From Sialis fuliginosa (lineage: Eukaryota; Arthropoda; Insecta; Megaloptera; Sialidae): a DNA stretch of 64,000 bases. The stretch lies in NCBI GenBank assembly GCA_961205875.1, contig OY540813.1, positions 22,849,001-22,913,000 of the forward strand, read 5' to 3'. The translations under genes were made by a program, and so were the position numbers. Below the pieces are notes generated by a model. That model was not told where the DNA came from. It saw nothing but the letters and a program-made list of their open reading frames with translations, and made no database searches. The number at the start of each line of letters is the position of its first letter. Within the stretch, counting starts at the first letter, position 1. Shown here piece after piece: positions 24,693 to 35,667 of the stretch.

Positions 24693-26990
24693 ATATTATG
24701 ATCTTATAACAATGTAAAAACACTGTTCTTGTTTTTCATTTAAAATGTTTGTATATAACTAATTCCTCTTAGTAGAATTAATCTGAAAGTATGCTATAAT
24801 TTTAGATGATTCAGCGTACTATAAGAATACATATTTTCCATAAAGTAGTTAATATAATTTCCTTGAATGAATATACAAGTAAAGATATAAATTTTCATAA
24901 TAATATTACCGTTTTGAACTGAGCTCGTCTCTGATTTATAAACGCATTTAGCAAATGGATATTTTTTGTATAATAAGAAATAAGCTTTATATTCTTTTTT
25001 TGACATTTTTTTTGCTAAGGTGAATTAATGACCAGGAGACCTTTTTCTACACCAGATTAATGAGTCTTGTTTTCTTATTTCCTTATCCCGAGCAAAAGGA
25101 AATACAAACAACGTTTGTTTTTTCTTTTAATTGCCTCATCTGTTTTCATTTCACACGCATGTATAATATTTTTGTGCTCCTTATATTTATAAGGGTAGGA
25201 TCGGTATTAATTTATACTTACCACGCAATTTTCTTGAAAGTGAAGTATGTTGTTTTTAGTTTTTATTGCTTCTACCATACAGATGAGGGTGCTCAGTTTT
25301 AAGATAGCCACCATTACTATCTTGTTTGTTAATGGATATAGAAGGATAGTTAAATGAGAGATAATTTAAAAAAAATCTACTATTTTATTTATTTATGGCA
25401 TATTTTGTGATATTTTTCATTTTCGGTTTTACCGGAAGTGGCGTTTTAATAGAATTATCTAAAAAATTTGGGATGAAAATCAAGGGAGTTTTTTAAATTT
25501 TTTTTCTTGAATTATTTGTCAGCAGAATCTTTTCTAGTCCGACAGCTCAGTTGTGTGTGTATAGATTTTTGTTGTTTGTTTCGTGTTTATGTGTATTATT
25601 TATTTATTTATTGGATGTTGATGGGAATGCAAGAAGGATTGGGAAGTTGCTGATGGGTCGATCATCGCAGGTCTTGACAAATTGAGGGGCCGAGTATAAG
25701 AGGTATTGTGTTGAGGTCACTTAGGATTAGGGTGTACATAAATAAAAATTTTATAACATTATAGATTTAGTTTGCAGTTTCTTATAAATACTATGATGTG
25801 CTTGTACGTTTTATAAAATTTATAATAGTATTATTATATATTATATTATATAATATAAGTTTTATATTATATAATATAAGTATTATATTATATAAGTTTA
25901 CTATATAAGAACAACTCATAGCTCAGTCAATATAGTCAAAAAAACCGTTGGATAACAAAAGCTTTGATATTTAAAAGGAGCATGTAGTTTCGGGTCCTAA
26001 ATAATTTGATCAGTTTTTGACCTCAGCGAGCGTCACGACGTTCGCGCCACCATTGTGGAAAAAGAGCAAACCAAAACGGGTTTTTCGTAATATCTCCTTT
26101 CCGGTTGGCTCTACAACAAATATAGTTGTTATAAAAATTATAAAAGAGATAATTCCCAATAACTTTTATCCCATATATTGTATGTTAGGTTCAATCGTTT
26201 CTAAGATATGGTCGTTAATTGGTCGGTTTGTTAATTGACACTACTATTGCACTGATTTATCAATTTTAAAATATATTTTTAGTTTACGTATCTAAATCAA
26301 ATGCTATTTATATTAGTACAAACATTACAGCCTAAAATTATATTATTACAGTTTCAGACAGTAAAATAGTATATGTTTTCGCTTACTATCTGGAAAATAC
26401 AGGAAAAACTGTAATTATTACAGTATATTTTTTATTGTGTAACGGTTTGAAATTTAAAAACATTTTTCAAATATTTTATACTAGATGAAATAATGTAAGT
26501 CATACTTTTATTTTTTATGAAATGTTTTAATTTACAAAACTTAAGTATTATAATATTTTAAGCTGACGTAATTTTTAAAAATGTATAAGATGTCCCATTA
26601 AACAAAAAACAAAAGTGACATCACCTCCGGTAAAACCGGAAACGACAGAAAATTAAAAATATGTTTTTTAAATAGCTGGGCAAAATACTTCATCTTCTCT
26701 CTCCTATTCGCAGTAATAAAAAATACAGCAATGGATGTTAAACTCGGCACTCCGTAAAATAAAATAAAAATTATTAACACGTTATTTTCCACATAGAAGA
26801 TAATATTTCTCATAAAAATCTATGTAATTTTATGATTTCTTAAGATGGGCTGCATTGTAATTCTTGAATGGCATGTTTTTTACGCACTTAATGGAAAAAG
26901 CTGATTGTGAGTAAAATATAGAAATTATAGAAACCATATTTCTTTTATAAAAATTATGGCTTCACACGAGTCGAGACGAAAATAAGCTTA
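24693..26990. other. AT-rich noncoding DNA
   Basis: No gene recognised. Short frames (24794-25006, 25060-25302, 26017-26238, 26598-26813) lack coding character. CGGTTTTACCGGAAGTGGCG near 25425 and its inverted relative CACCTCCGGTAAAACCGGAA near 26623 may mark another decayed inverted-repeat element. An AT palindrome lies at 25825-25908. Confidence 0.5.
25825..25908. repeat. AT-only palindromic tandem repeat
   Basis: Nearly pure A/T with repeated TATATTATATAATATAAG-type units, each self-complementary. Potential cruciform or replication-slippage site. Confidence 0.75.
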
Positions 26991-27538
26991 TAGACCAAGA
27001 GCAGGCTGCAAAAAATCTATGGTATACCAAGGCGTGTGGAGTGTCGAAATGTAGATCTCAATTAGTAGAATACGATATTTTTATTTTTTTTCTAACTAAA
27101 AAATGGCGCCAGCAGAGGTTTTCAAACAGTATTTTATTTGCCCCCCCCCCCCCCCCTCTCAAATTCTGTAACTACTGGCTCAAAAAATCTGAAAAAAAAT
27201 TGGTAACGAAGCTTTGGTGGGACTACCAACGATAAATACTAAAGTCAACAATATCTTTTTAAATTTTGGAATAATAGTGAGGGTCGTCATAATTTTTGTT
27301 TTTATTTAATGTTATTTAAAAAAAGAAAGAGTGTCAATTTTTCCACTACTTTGGTTATAAAAAAAATATTTTTTTAACTAGCTTTAGTTCCTTAGCCCCC
27401 CCTCCCGCCTGAAAAATTAACAAGTTCCGCCCAGGCATTAAATGATTTTTTTCATAGTCGCTATGGGTACTAACATTTAACAAACATTTTACCCTGTTAC
27501 TCGACAGGCTATTTTTTTTGCAGCCAGCTCTTGGTCTA
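26991..27538. mobile_element. TIR element with a C16 tract
   Basis: Starts TAGACCAAGAGCAGGCTGCA and ends with the complement TGCAGCCAGCTCTTGGTCTA (one mismatch). The interior holds AAAATGGCGCCAGCAGAGG, a run of 16 cytosines at 27141-27156 and a second C-rich patch (TAGCCCCCCCTCCCGCC). Noncoding; the plus-strand frame at 27041-27235 runs through the C tract. Confidence 0.8.
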
Positions 27539-29337
27539 TTAAGAAAGTCTAGTCTTATGAAAAAAGACGGTCACATTGGAAATACTAAAGCGTTTAATTT
27601 AAATTGAAGAAGAGATATCATTACAAAGCCCTAAATACAAATATTAATTTCTATTGTAGTTGACGTGAATTCGGCGCCTTAAAGTATTCGCGGTCGCATT
27701 ACTTTCTATATCATACGCGAAAGTGGAAATATATTAAGTTGAATATTTCATAAATAATCTGAAAAATTTAAATTAGGCATTGTAATTGAAAATGGTAGCA
27801 CAAACCATACAATTGCTTAAGAGATAAATTATTCGTTGAGGGAACGTCGGCAAGTGTATTTATTTAAATTTATGTAAAGTAAATGTAGATTTTCTTTAAA
27901 CAAGCATGCTTCTTACTTTTTATAGAAGCCGAATCACATGAATGAGGTATGTTTTTTATTACTGAAGAAGTTTTGAATTAAACTAAGTTTTTTTGTACGA
28001 AAACTTTATGTTCATTATTACTTTATCCCGAAGATGCGCGTATAGGGTATGTTTATAAAGTTAGTTATAAATTATAACAGATGATATATTTTGTATAGTG
28101 GTGACTTTTTTTGTACATTTTGTTGTTATTATTTTAATTCTTCTTTTCATAATATCTTACTAGCCACTACTAATTGATAAAACAGTTTTTTTACAGTAGT
28201 AATAAACCCATCAAAAACGATGTCCAGTAACTTAACCCCCTCCTCATTTGAAAAATAAAAAAAATGTTTTATCGTATTTTGTTAGTGTTATGTGCAAATG
28301 TGCTTCTCGAAAAAAAAAATACCGCTGATACAAAAAAATGGCAAACTGATATAATTTTAAGAGCACAAGTTAGCCTCGCCATTTTTACTAAAATGTTTCG
28401 TAGTGAGTAACTAACGGAGTTATTCGGATATAATTAAATTACAATTTATTTTAATATAACATATTTCTCGAATTAATTGATAAAAAAGAACATAAAACTA
28501 ACTCGGAATAAATGTTCATTAGGAAATCTCCAAAATGTCAGTTATTATTTTATGACCTAATACCATCGATCTGAACGATTTTTATATAATAGGAGTATTA
28601 TAATAGATTCATATTTATAAAAAGTGGTTAATGGTTGGTATATGTTACTGTCCTTAGACATTTTTTATTCTTATTGCTTATGGCAGAATACGCGAAAACA
28701 ACATCTTCAAACTAAAAACTTTTCTCGCAGACTATCAGTGATTTATGGCTTCTTGGGTCTGTGTATACATTTGTAAAGATATATAGATTATAGAACCAAA
28801 AAGAGATACAATATATATTATACCTGCATTACTTTGCATGCATCTTTGTTTAACGATACAATTTTTATGATTTAAAATTTTTATATCTAAAACTACACGG
28901 TGATACTAAAATAATTTTCTACCTCAGATGTGTTCATATATATTTGGCATAGGTAGTACAATGCAAATACCAAATTATGAAGACGATTATCTCATGTTCT
29001 AAACCAGGTAATTAGTCTAGCCAACGACGATATTTTAATTAGGTATCATTAATTTTACATGCAAAGACAATTCAAAATTAACAAAATGTTCTTTGGACTC
29101 TGTAATAGTATTACAAAGAATCAATTGGCAACTAATTATAAGAGCTTTTTATTCAGAAAGTGTTTGACATAATTTTTTTAATATAAATGTTTTCTTTGAC
29201 GATTTTTTCGATCTTTCTGGATCAATTTGAACTATTTCCACTTCAAAAAATTCTAATTTTATTGATATATGTAATTAATGAGAATTAAAAAAAAAACGCT
29301 ACGTCCAATAAGATTACCTTAAATTATCACAGCTATA
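27539..29337. other. AT-rich noncoding DNA
   Basis: Holds a dispersed repeat copy at about 28265-28400 (paired with 39208-39375) and otherwise nothing recognised. Confidence 0.55.
28265..28400 (+). repeat. Dispersed repeat C, copy 1
   Basis: Matches 39208-39340 by eye: GTTAGTGTTATGTGCAAATG, then GTGCT.CT.GAAAAA, ATACAAAAA(A/T)A and ACTGATATA(A/T)TTTT(A/T).GAG(C/T)ACAAGT. No coding sequence. Confidence 0.65.
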
Positions 29338-29757
29338 CACAAAAAAAAGTGTGGAGCCAAAAAAGCGACCTATATAGCATTGTAGTATTAGTCGAGCATA
29401 GTCAAAATCCAAATTTTTGGATTTTTTGCTTACCAGTTTTTTTATTTCAGCTTGAATGTTGGGCTTAGGTTGAATTTTTCTAAAAAAGGAGGGGGATACG
29501 AAAAAAGCGACCTATACAGCAGTGTAGTATTGATCGAGTATAGTCGAAATCTAAATTTTTGGAATTTTTGCTTACCAGATTTTTTTTATTTGAGCTTAGG
29601 TTGAATTTTTCTAAGTTGGCTAAACCCAAAGTTCAAGCTCAAATATAAAAAAAAACTGGTAAGCAAAAATTCCAAAAATTTGGATTTAGACTATGCTCGA
29701 CCAATACTACAATACTTTATAGGTCGCTTTTATGACTCCGCACTTTTTTTATGTGCC
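29338..29757. mobile_element. Compound MITE: two direct arms plus one inverted arm
   Basis: Arm 1 (about 29338-29490) and arm 2 (about 29499-29622) are direct copies sharing AAAAAAGCGACCTATA, AGCA(T/G)TGTAGTATT, CGAG.ATAGTC and TTTTTGCTTACCAG. Arm 3 (about 29624-29757) is the reverse complement of the same unit and ends GACTCCGCACTTTTTTTATG. The outer ends (AAAAAAAGTGTGGAGCC and its complement) form the TIR. The element stops 54 bp before the Tpst exon, leaving a short tract for the branch point and polypyrimidine. Confidence 0.85.
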
Positions 29758-29810
29758 TGTGTTATTAATATTACATGTAATTAATATCATTATTTAATTT
29801 ATTTTTACAG
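29758..29810 (+). promoter_or_regulatory. Tpst: 3' splice site region of the N-terminal Tpst exon
   Basis: Only 53 nt separate the MITE cluster from the exon. The tract contains a branch-point-like TTAAT and a T-rich run before ACAG. Whether an upstream exon splices here is inferred, since no upstream exon was identified. Confidence 0.55.
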
Positions 29811-30251
29811 AAAAACGACGACATCTCATCGCGTTGGGTCCACCACCAAACCGATCATAACAACATACCGTACAAGAACGGCTCGTCGCTGTACAACAAC
29901 GACCCGTCCTCCACCGCATCGATCTGCGCTGACCACCTTTATGACATCGACTGCGCTGGCGACACCACACTGCTGACCGGAGCGTCTTCGAGGTCGTCTA
30001 ATGGCGGCCGGCACCACAGCTACCATCACCACTTGTACTGCGCTAACGGTGCAGGTTGCGCTGGCAGCGGTGCGACCGGCTGCGCTGGCGCCGCAATGAG
30101 CGCGTGGCGGCGTGCACTGCCGCGGACGAGCCTGCGTCGCGCGTGTCTTGCGCTCGCGCTACTCGCCGCGGCCGGGGTCGCGCTCATGTACAAGGTGGGC
30201 ATGTTGTGCGCTGACGAGAGGACCGATGCGGCGCAGATGATTACCAACGAG
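29811..30251 (+). CDS. Tpst: Tpst coding exon: N-terminal region and signal-anchor helix of protein-tyrosine sulfotransferase
   Basis: Upstream part of the tyrosylprotein sulfotransferase gene, a Golgi type II membrane enzyme that sulfates tyrosines of secreted proteins. The exon follows a good acceptor (TTTATTTTTACAG) and ends at a consensus donor (GAG|GTGAGT). All 147 codons are open, phase 0 at both ends. The first in-frame ATG is at 30096-30098; from it come a short basic segment (WRRALPRTSLRR), a hydrophobic helix at about residues 16-32 (ACLALALLAAAGVALMY), then a polar stem ending TNE, the expected layout of a Golgi sulfotransferase N-terminus. The 95 codons before the ATG are also open, with about 73% G/C at third positions in very AT-rich surroundings; they encode a hydrophilic His-rich stretch (HHSYHHH) and Gly/Cys/Ala repeats, so they are probably coding, though they could be 5' UTR. 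This exon joins in frame to the P-loop exon at 59812. Its own homology is weak; identity rests on the downstream exon, the phase match and the topology. Confidence 0.82.
30096..30098 (+). other. Tpst: Candidate Tpst start codon
   Basis: First in-frame ATG of the N-terminal exon, with a purine (G) at -3, 15 codons before the hydrophobic signal anchor. A start here gives the short cytoplasmic tail normal for tyrosylprotein sulfotransferases. Because the frame stays open through the start of the exon, a start in an earlier exon outside the window, or unrecognised within it, is equally possible. Confidence 0.5.
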
Positions 30252-30454
30252 GTGAGTTTGTTTCACCTTATTTATTTTTAATAGCAATAGCACGGCGGGC
30301 GTAACCTCAACAAAGTATAGGTATAAGAAATTGACATTGTATTTTTTGTATGAAACTATCGTATAGATAATGGATACAAATAACGACTCTTTTCTTAATT
30401 TTGGTTTCGCATTTCGATACGGATGTGTGTTATTTAGGATAGATATTTTTATTA

Positions 30455-30969
30455 CTTATAAGATACTGGCACCAGTCTTGGATCATATCCCAGTGTTGGA
30501 TTCTTGTTTAATTAATTGTACTAAATTGGAAATTTTTACTGATATTTGATTACTGCCATTACTGAATCATTATCTTTATTACACTTAACTGTAAAACAGC
30601 TTAATTTGACGACAATGATGGACATTTAAACTAATTATATTATTAGTATAATCTATTTATTAATTATTTTATTAGCTTCTGCTTTACATTGTTTCAAATT
30701 TTACGATTCTTTATTTTATAACTTTTGTGTCAAAATACTTATCATTTTGTAATCATTAGCAAGTGTCTATTTCTGGATGCCCATTGCTGGTTTTACGTAT
30801 CTATTACTGGAGAAAAAACATAAACAAAATAAAAGGCTATAATTAAAAGGTACTTGTTTTATTGGTAATATGCATGAGTTCATGAAAATTATAAAAAGAA
30901 GCCCATCAATACGAAAAAACAGTATACCTTGGTCTTAAGTGGCCAAGACTGGTGCCAGTTCCTTATTAG
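30455..30969 (+). mobile_element. Family B element, full-length copy
   Basis: 515 bp with about 27-bp imperfect TIRs: CTTATAAGATACTGGCACCA at the left, and the complement of TGGTGCCAGTTCCTTATTAG at the right. Its right half is homologous to 17269-17483; a right-end fragment is at 36105-36165. Located 204 bp into the large intron. The minus-strand frame 30889-31134 overlaps its right end and is not a gene. Confidence 0.8.
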
Positions 30970-31019
30970 TACTTGTGTTTGTCCGCAATTTGTGGCAAAA
31001 AAAATGATGAATATGAAAC

Positions 31020-31130
31020 TATCTGAAATAAGATCCGAAATAATTATTTCGAATACGGCTTCGGAGGTCAAAATCTTTTCTGATATCAGATAGTTTACAT
31101 TTCGGATACGGAGTTCCGTAATCGCGAGTT
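31020..31130. repeat. Dispersed repeat fragment with ACGGAGTTCCGT
   Basis: The minus strand reads ACGGAACTCCGTATCCG, then TTTTGACCTCCGAAG; similar wording is at 50992-51040 (ACGGAGCTCCGTTTCC, TGACCTCCGAAAC). A decayed dispersed element; copy boundaries are unclear. Confidence 0.45.
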
Positions 31131-33655
31131 TCAAGCTATCTCTTGAAAATTCCTATGAACTTTTCCAACAACCTGATAATAATCAATTCAATATTTTACC
31201 GTTTTTATGAAGTACGTCAAACATTTTAAAATTTTACTCGAGATGGAAAACACTTACGTGTATGCAAAACTTCAACTAAAATGAATGAACAATTCATGAC
31301 ATAATTACCGTTGATATTACGGATTTATCTATATTTAGTTCGGTTTCTGATTCCATACATACATGATATTAAATTTTATATTTATTAAAATCTAAATTAA
31401 GGTATTAAAGTATCATTCATCGTACAATGACAAAATAATGCTACTAAACCGTTCCTAATTACCCTTTTTGTCGATCCTTTTATTTTGGTGTCTGAGGAGA
31501 AGAAAAATAATGAATATTTTATTTAGATATGAATAAGTTACAGTTTTTTTATACTTCAAAAGCTTTTTTATAGTTCCGTGTGCTTATTGTCAATTCAATT
31601 GAAACAAGTTATAGAAGAATCAAACGGTAAATAAAATAAAAAAACATGAGTTAATGATGGCATAAGCTATGAGATACATCCCGAAATAATGTAGGAAATC
31701 CTTACATTTAAGTTCTTGAACATCAAACTAACCACGGAATATCTTTAAAATAAATCTAATTTGATTAACTTGTATCTGCAATTAACTTGATTTAAGAAAA
31801 TATAATTCATTAAATAGATACAATTTAAAGCTGCACGCTGAGACGAATTCAAGATTGACTTAAATACGGACGGGTCAAAACCAAATCGATATCAACTTTA
31901 TTTATAAAATCTTGCTGATTTTGTGTCTAGGTTAAGGATTATCAATAATTAGTAAAAATTTCCTTCTTGATATTAAGACAGTATTACGGTGTGACACCTA
32001 AAATTTTAAGCTTATATCAGGATTTTTTTGTAATATAATATAATTTTCTCAGTCTTTTTATGTTTTAATTTGCATTTTAAATTATAGAAAAAAAATTTTT
32101 TTAGTAAATTTTATTATACTTTGTTTGTGTTTTTGGGGTCAAAGCGGACTCCTAAAAAAAGGTGGGTTATAAATGCTTTTTTCCGCAACCTGAAATAGTT
32201 ATTTTTTTAACAAAAGAGATGACTACATAATACCAAAAATGAAATTAAAATAAGTATTCATAAAAGTAATTTTTTGTATATAATATTGTACATACATGAT
32301 TCTAATTTGCAGTAGTAACTTCATTAATATAAATTGAAATTATTTTTTCGCCATGCTTCATAATAGAAGTTGCTAACATAACATTTTCATATTGCAAATA
32401 TGAATGCATTCATGCAAGTAGTATTTGTATGCATTTTTTTGTGGCATACAGGAGAAAATAAATTAAGCGATGATACAGAACTTTAAAATTTATACAATTT
32501 TCTGTACTTTTACCGTAGCGCATAAAGCAATATTCTGCTTTACAGCACAAGTATCAATTTCCTTTTGCTTTTATAACATGTGTATACAATTTACATTCAT
32601 ATGGTATTCACTTAAAGTGGATACCCGGCAACCGATGTTGAATTGGGTTAGCATAAATTATATAAATCCAACGTGAATAACTACATTACAATAATACCTT
32701 CTTACATCCTTAAAAAAAGTCTTCGGGACACCAACTTGTAATGCCTATTGATTAATGTTGATATGCGGTGGAACGAGATTTAGTACTGGATGTGCTTTTA
32801 AATATCTTAATACATAAATTATTTTTCGAAGGATTCTTACATCGGTGCGTTATACAGTGGAGAAATTAGAATTTAAAACTACAGTTGCCCAAAATTTAAT
32901 GTATTATTATTCTTTAGATACTGAAATACCCATTGTAGCATTTTTCCTTTTTTATCGATAATTAAATGGAGCTCAAAATTATTTTCTGTCTAGAGCCCCT
33001 AACGGCTATAGTGCACTACTGGATTCTTATTAAAAAATCATGGATGTATGGAGGAGGGGGGGGGGGGATGAAAAATGTTCCCTTAATGAAAACGTTTGAT
33101 CTGTCCCCTATATAGAATATATTCTAGCGATGCCCATTTATTTTAAAATTTAAAAGTTATGATATAGTATTTATTTTATTTTATAATTGAGAACGTCAAT
33201 TTTCAATTAGAGATCAAAATATTGCTAAAAAAAAGATTACATTGAAATCTATGCAATTATGGTAAACGAAACGGTATATAAATAAATAAATAAATATTTG
33301 AAAGATTGGAATCTACTTTTTAGAAATTTTTGCAAATGGCAAATTAATTAAATTTCCCCAGAGTTATACAGGATTATAAAGTAAATACAATTAGTACTTA
33401 ATATTTTCTGGTGACGAAGGGATATGGGGAAGTGAAAGGAGGTCTAACAAGCTCAAGATGAGCCTGGGTATATACATACCAATTAAATTAGCATTAAACT
33501 TAATATTGCCACAAAGACTTCAATGCTATTTCTTTATGTATAGATATTTCCTGTGAAGAAATACATATATATGTACATACAAAAACATGCTATAAAATGT
33601 AAAATAATGCTTTGTTCAATCACTGTACATAGTTTTACTGTGTGCAAGGGAACAT
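31131..33655 (+). other. AT-rich intron DNA
   Basis: Nothing coding recognised. A G12 tract lies at 33056-33067. The ATG frame 32470-32676 is short and composition-neutral. Confidence 0.55.
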
Positions 33656-33932
33656 TCAAATAACGTAATACCGTCTTACCCACGCTTTATCGATAAAGCC
33701 AAGCGATGCAACTTCAATCGCGTAGCGTTTAATATATTGACAACTGACAATCACGTATACCGGAGAATATCTTGGTTGCCATGAAAACCCGATGCTCGAT
33801 ATAATTTCTTTTGATATGCAAATAGAAGGCTTAGAACTTATGCTTGTGTGTGTAGTGTAGTCGTGCTGTGTGTTGTATGGCGAAACGTGATCTGTATGCG
33901 CATTCAATTATAATTGAATGCGCATTTGGTGA
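33656..33932. promoter_or_regulatory. Candidate intronic regulatory patch
   Basis: A less AT-rich, apparently unique stretch directly before a family A copy. It holds TATCGATA within a TTTATCGATAAA palindrome (33688-33695), which is the DRE core; GTTGCCATGAAAAC (33775-33788), resembling an RFX X-box; the exact octamer ATGCAAAT (33816-33823); and a perfect 30-bp palindrome at 33896-33925 with half-site ATGCGCATTCAATTA. The motif names come from established factor sites; regulatory function is inference. A minus-strand frame (33656-33907) is also open here but unrecognised. Confidence 0.35.
33896..33925. repeat. Perfect 30-bp palindrome
   Basis: Half-site ATGCGCATTCAATTA followed directly by its exact reverse complement, without a spacer. 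It could be a dimer-binding site, a cruciform or a trace of excision. It ends 7-8 bp before the family A copy begins. Confidence 0.9.
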
Positions 33933-34658
33933 TTTTTGCTTCCTCGCAATATCGAAGATACGAAAAACTATGTGATCGTTTCAGATTGAGACAAAAAAAA
34001 TGTTCTCCGATTTCAAAATTTTAAATTGATTTATCCGTTTCACGTCAAGACAAACACTTTTCGTTCCGTGTTTGTCTGTCTGTCCGTGTGTCCGTCCGTC
34101 CGTCCGTCTGTCCCCTGAATCCTTGTCACACGCATAACTCATGAACCACTAAACCGATATTATTGAAATTTGGTCGAATGGTTGGGTCTGGTTTGAGGAC
34201 GGTCCCATTTCGAAATCATCAAAATCGTGTGTAAGGGGGAGGGGTGACATTCCAAAATATTTATTTTTTCAAGATATCTCAAGAACTACACATTTTACGT
34301 GAAAATTTTATAGATACTTTTTTGTAGAGCATTAAATTTCCTATAATATGGGTCTACAACGTGTGTTGTAAAATATTCCCTTACAAAGATTTATCTCAAT
34401 TTATTTTAAAAATTCGTGTTTTGTTTTTCTGAATTGACATGTTAAAAAATTAAAAATATACGAAAAAATTATCAGGTGTGTCTTGAGAAAAATTTCGAAA
34501 TATAATCTATTTCAGTAAAATTGTATAAAAATTAAATGGTTAACCAATTCCAGGTAACTTATCTCAACATTATCGGTTTTTATTTAAATTGTTCAATAAT
34601 TAACTACCTTTGGTGAATTTAGCACGAGGAAGCACTGTGCATTTACTTGACAGATGTT
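33933..34658 (-). mobile_element. Family A, full-length copy 4
   Basis: Inverted copy of about 725 bp from ATTTTTGCTTCCTCGCAATA to CTTGACAGATGTT. It shares the CTGT/CCGT microsatellite (34070-34115) and GGGGGAGGGGTGACATTCC. It lacks the 20-bp tandem repeat seen in copy 3. Confidence 0.85.
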
Positions 34659-35224
34659 TTTGATATTTTTTTGACGGAAATAACATCTAGTGTTCACGCA
34701 TTTCAGAAACTTGATGTAACGCGCAGATATCAGTTTGCGCGCTAGCGTAAATTTATAATCAGTATATCTCAAATTATAGATCCCGATTAGATCTACGAAT
34801 TACAAATACAAATCAAAACATTTTAGACCGGCCGCCAAAAACATTCCGTTTCAAAAACAGCAAGGATTCATAAGAGTTGATGGTTTACATTCAGAAAGAT
34901 GTAAAAAATGAAATTCTGAAGGTTGCTAGAAAAATTTTTCATAACTTTTTGTGTTACCTACATTAGAACGGAGTCATTCCATTTGTAATCAAATTTATAA
35001 AAAAGAAGATGTTGCACCATTTTTAATTTTGATGAAAGTTTAGTCAGTTGTTACTATATGTATCAGTTAACAGAAACTGTAATTAGAAAATGTTTAATGA
35101 TCATAGGTTGGGGGTGGTAACCGTTTTACTCTCGTAAGATATTAAGATTTCGTCGATTTTCAATTTTTTTTTATCTCGCTATAGCACGCGTTTTAATTAA
35201 GCAATTATAATGGGCTTGATGTCA
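34659..35224 (+). other. AT-rich intron DNA
   Basis: Nothing recognised. Confidence 0.55.
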
Positions 35225-35667
35225 TTTGAAAGGGTCTAGTTTTATAACGAACTTTTAAATGTTGTATGATTATTTGAGATTTGGATAATTTAAAGTGTCA
35301 TACGCGACATATCAAAAATTCAAAACTTCAATTGGGGATAATTCAAAAATTTTAAATGGAATGATATATCAATTAGTACTTTATCTTAAAAAATATATTT
35401 AAATTAACAACTTTTGTTAAGAAAATTAAAAATTTTATTTAAAAAAAAAATTATAATTTTAAATTTTAAATTTTCTTAACAAAAGTTGTTAATTTAAATA
35501 TATTTTTTAAGATAAAGTACTAATTAATATATCATTCCATTTACAATTTTTGACTTATCCCCAATTGAAGTTTTGAATTTATTGATATGTCGTGTTTAAC
35601 ACTTTAAATTATCCAAATCTCAAATAATCATACAACATTAAAAAGTTTGTTATTTCTACTTTCAAAT
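35225..35667. repeat. Large AT-rich palindrome, about 205-bp arms
   Basis: The left arm starts ATTTGAAAG and contains TGTTGTATGATTATTTGAGA; the right arm is the complement (TCTCAAATAATCATACAACA) and ends CTTTCAAAT. Pairing is close to continuous through AATTAACAACTTTTGTTAAG to a roughly 40-nt AT-rich centre near 35450. Being inside an intron, it would be transcribed as a long hairpin. No coding capacity. Confidence 0.9.

Noticed and set aside
29826..30247. Minus-strand ATG frames opposite the Tpst N-terminal exon
   Set aside because: They are shadows of the GC-rich plus-strand coding frame. The plus frame has matching splice sites and joins in phase to the P-loop exon.
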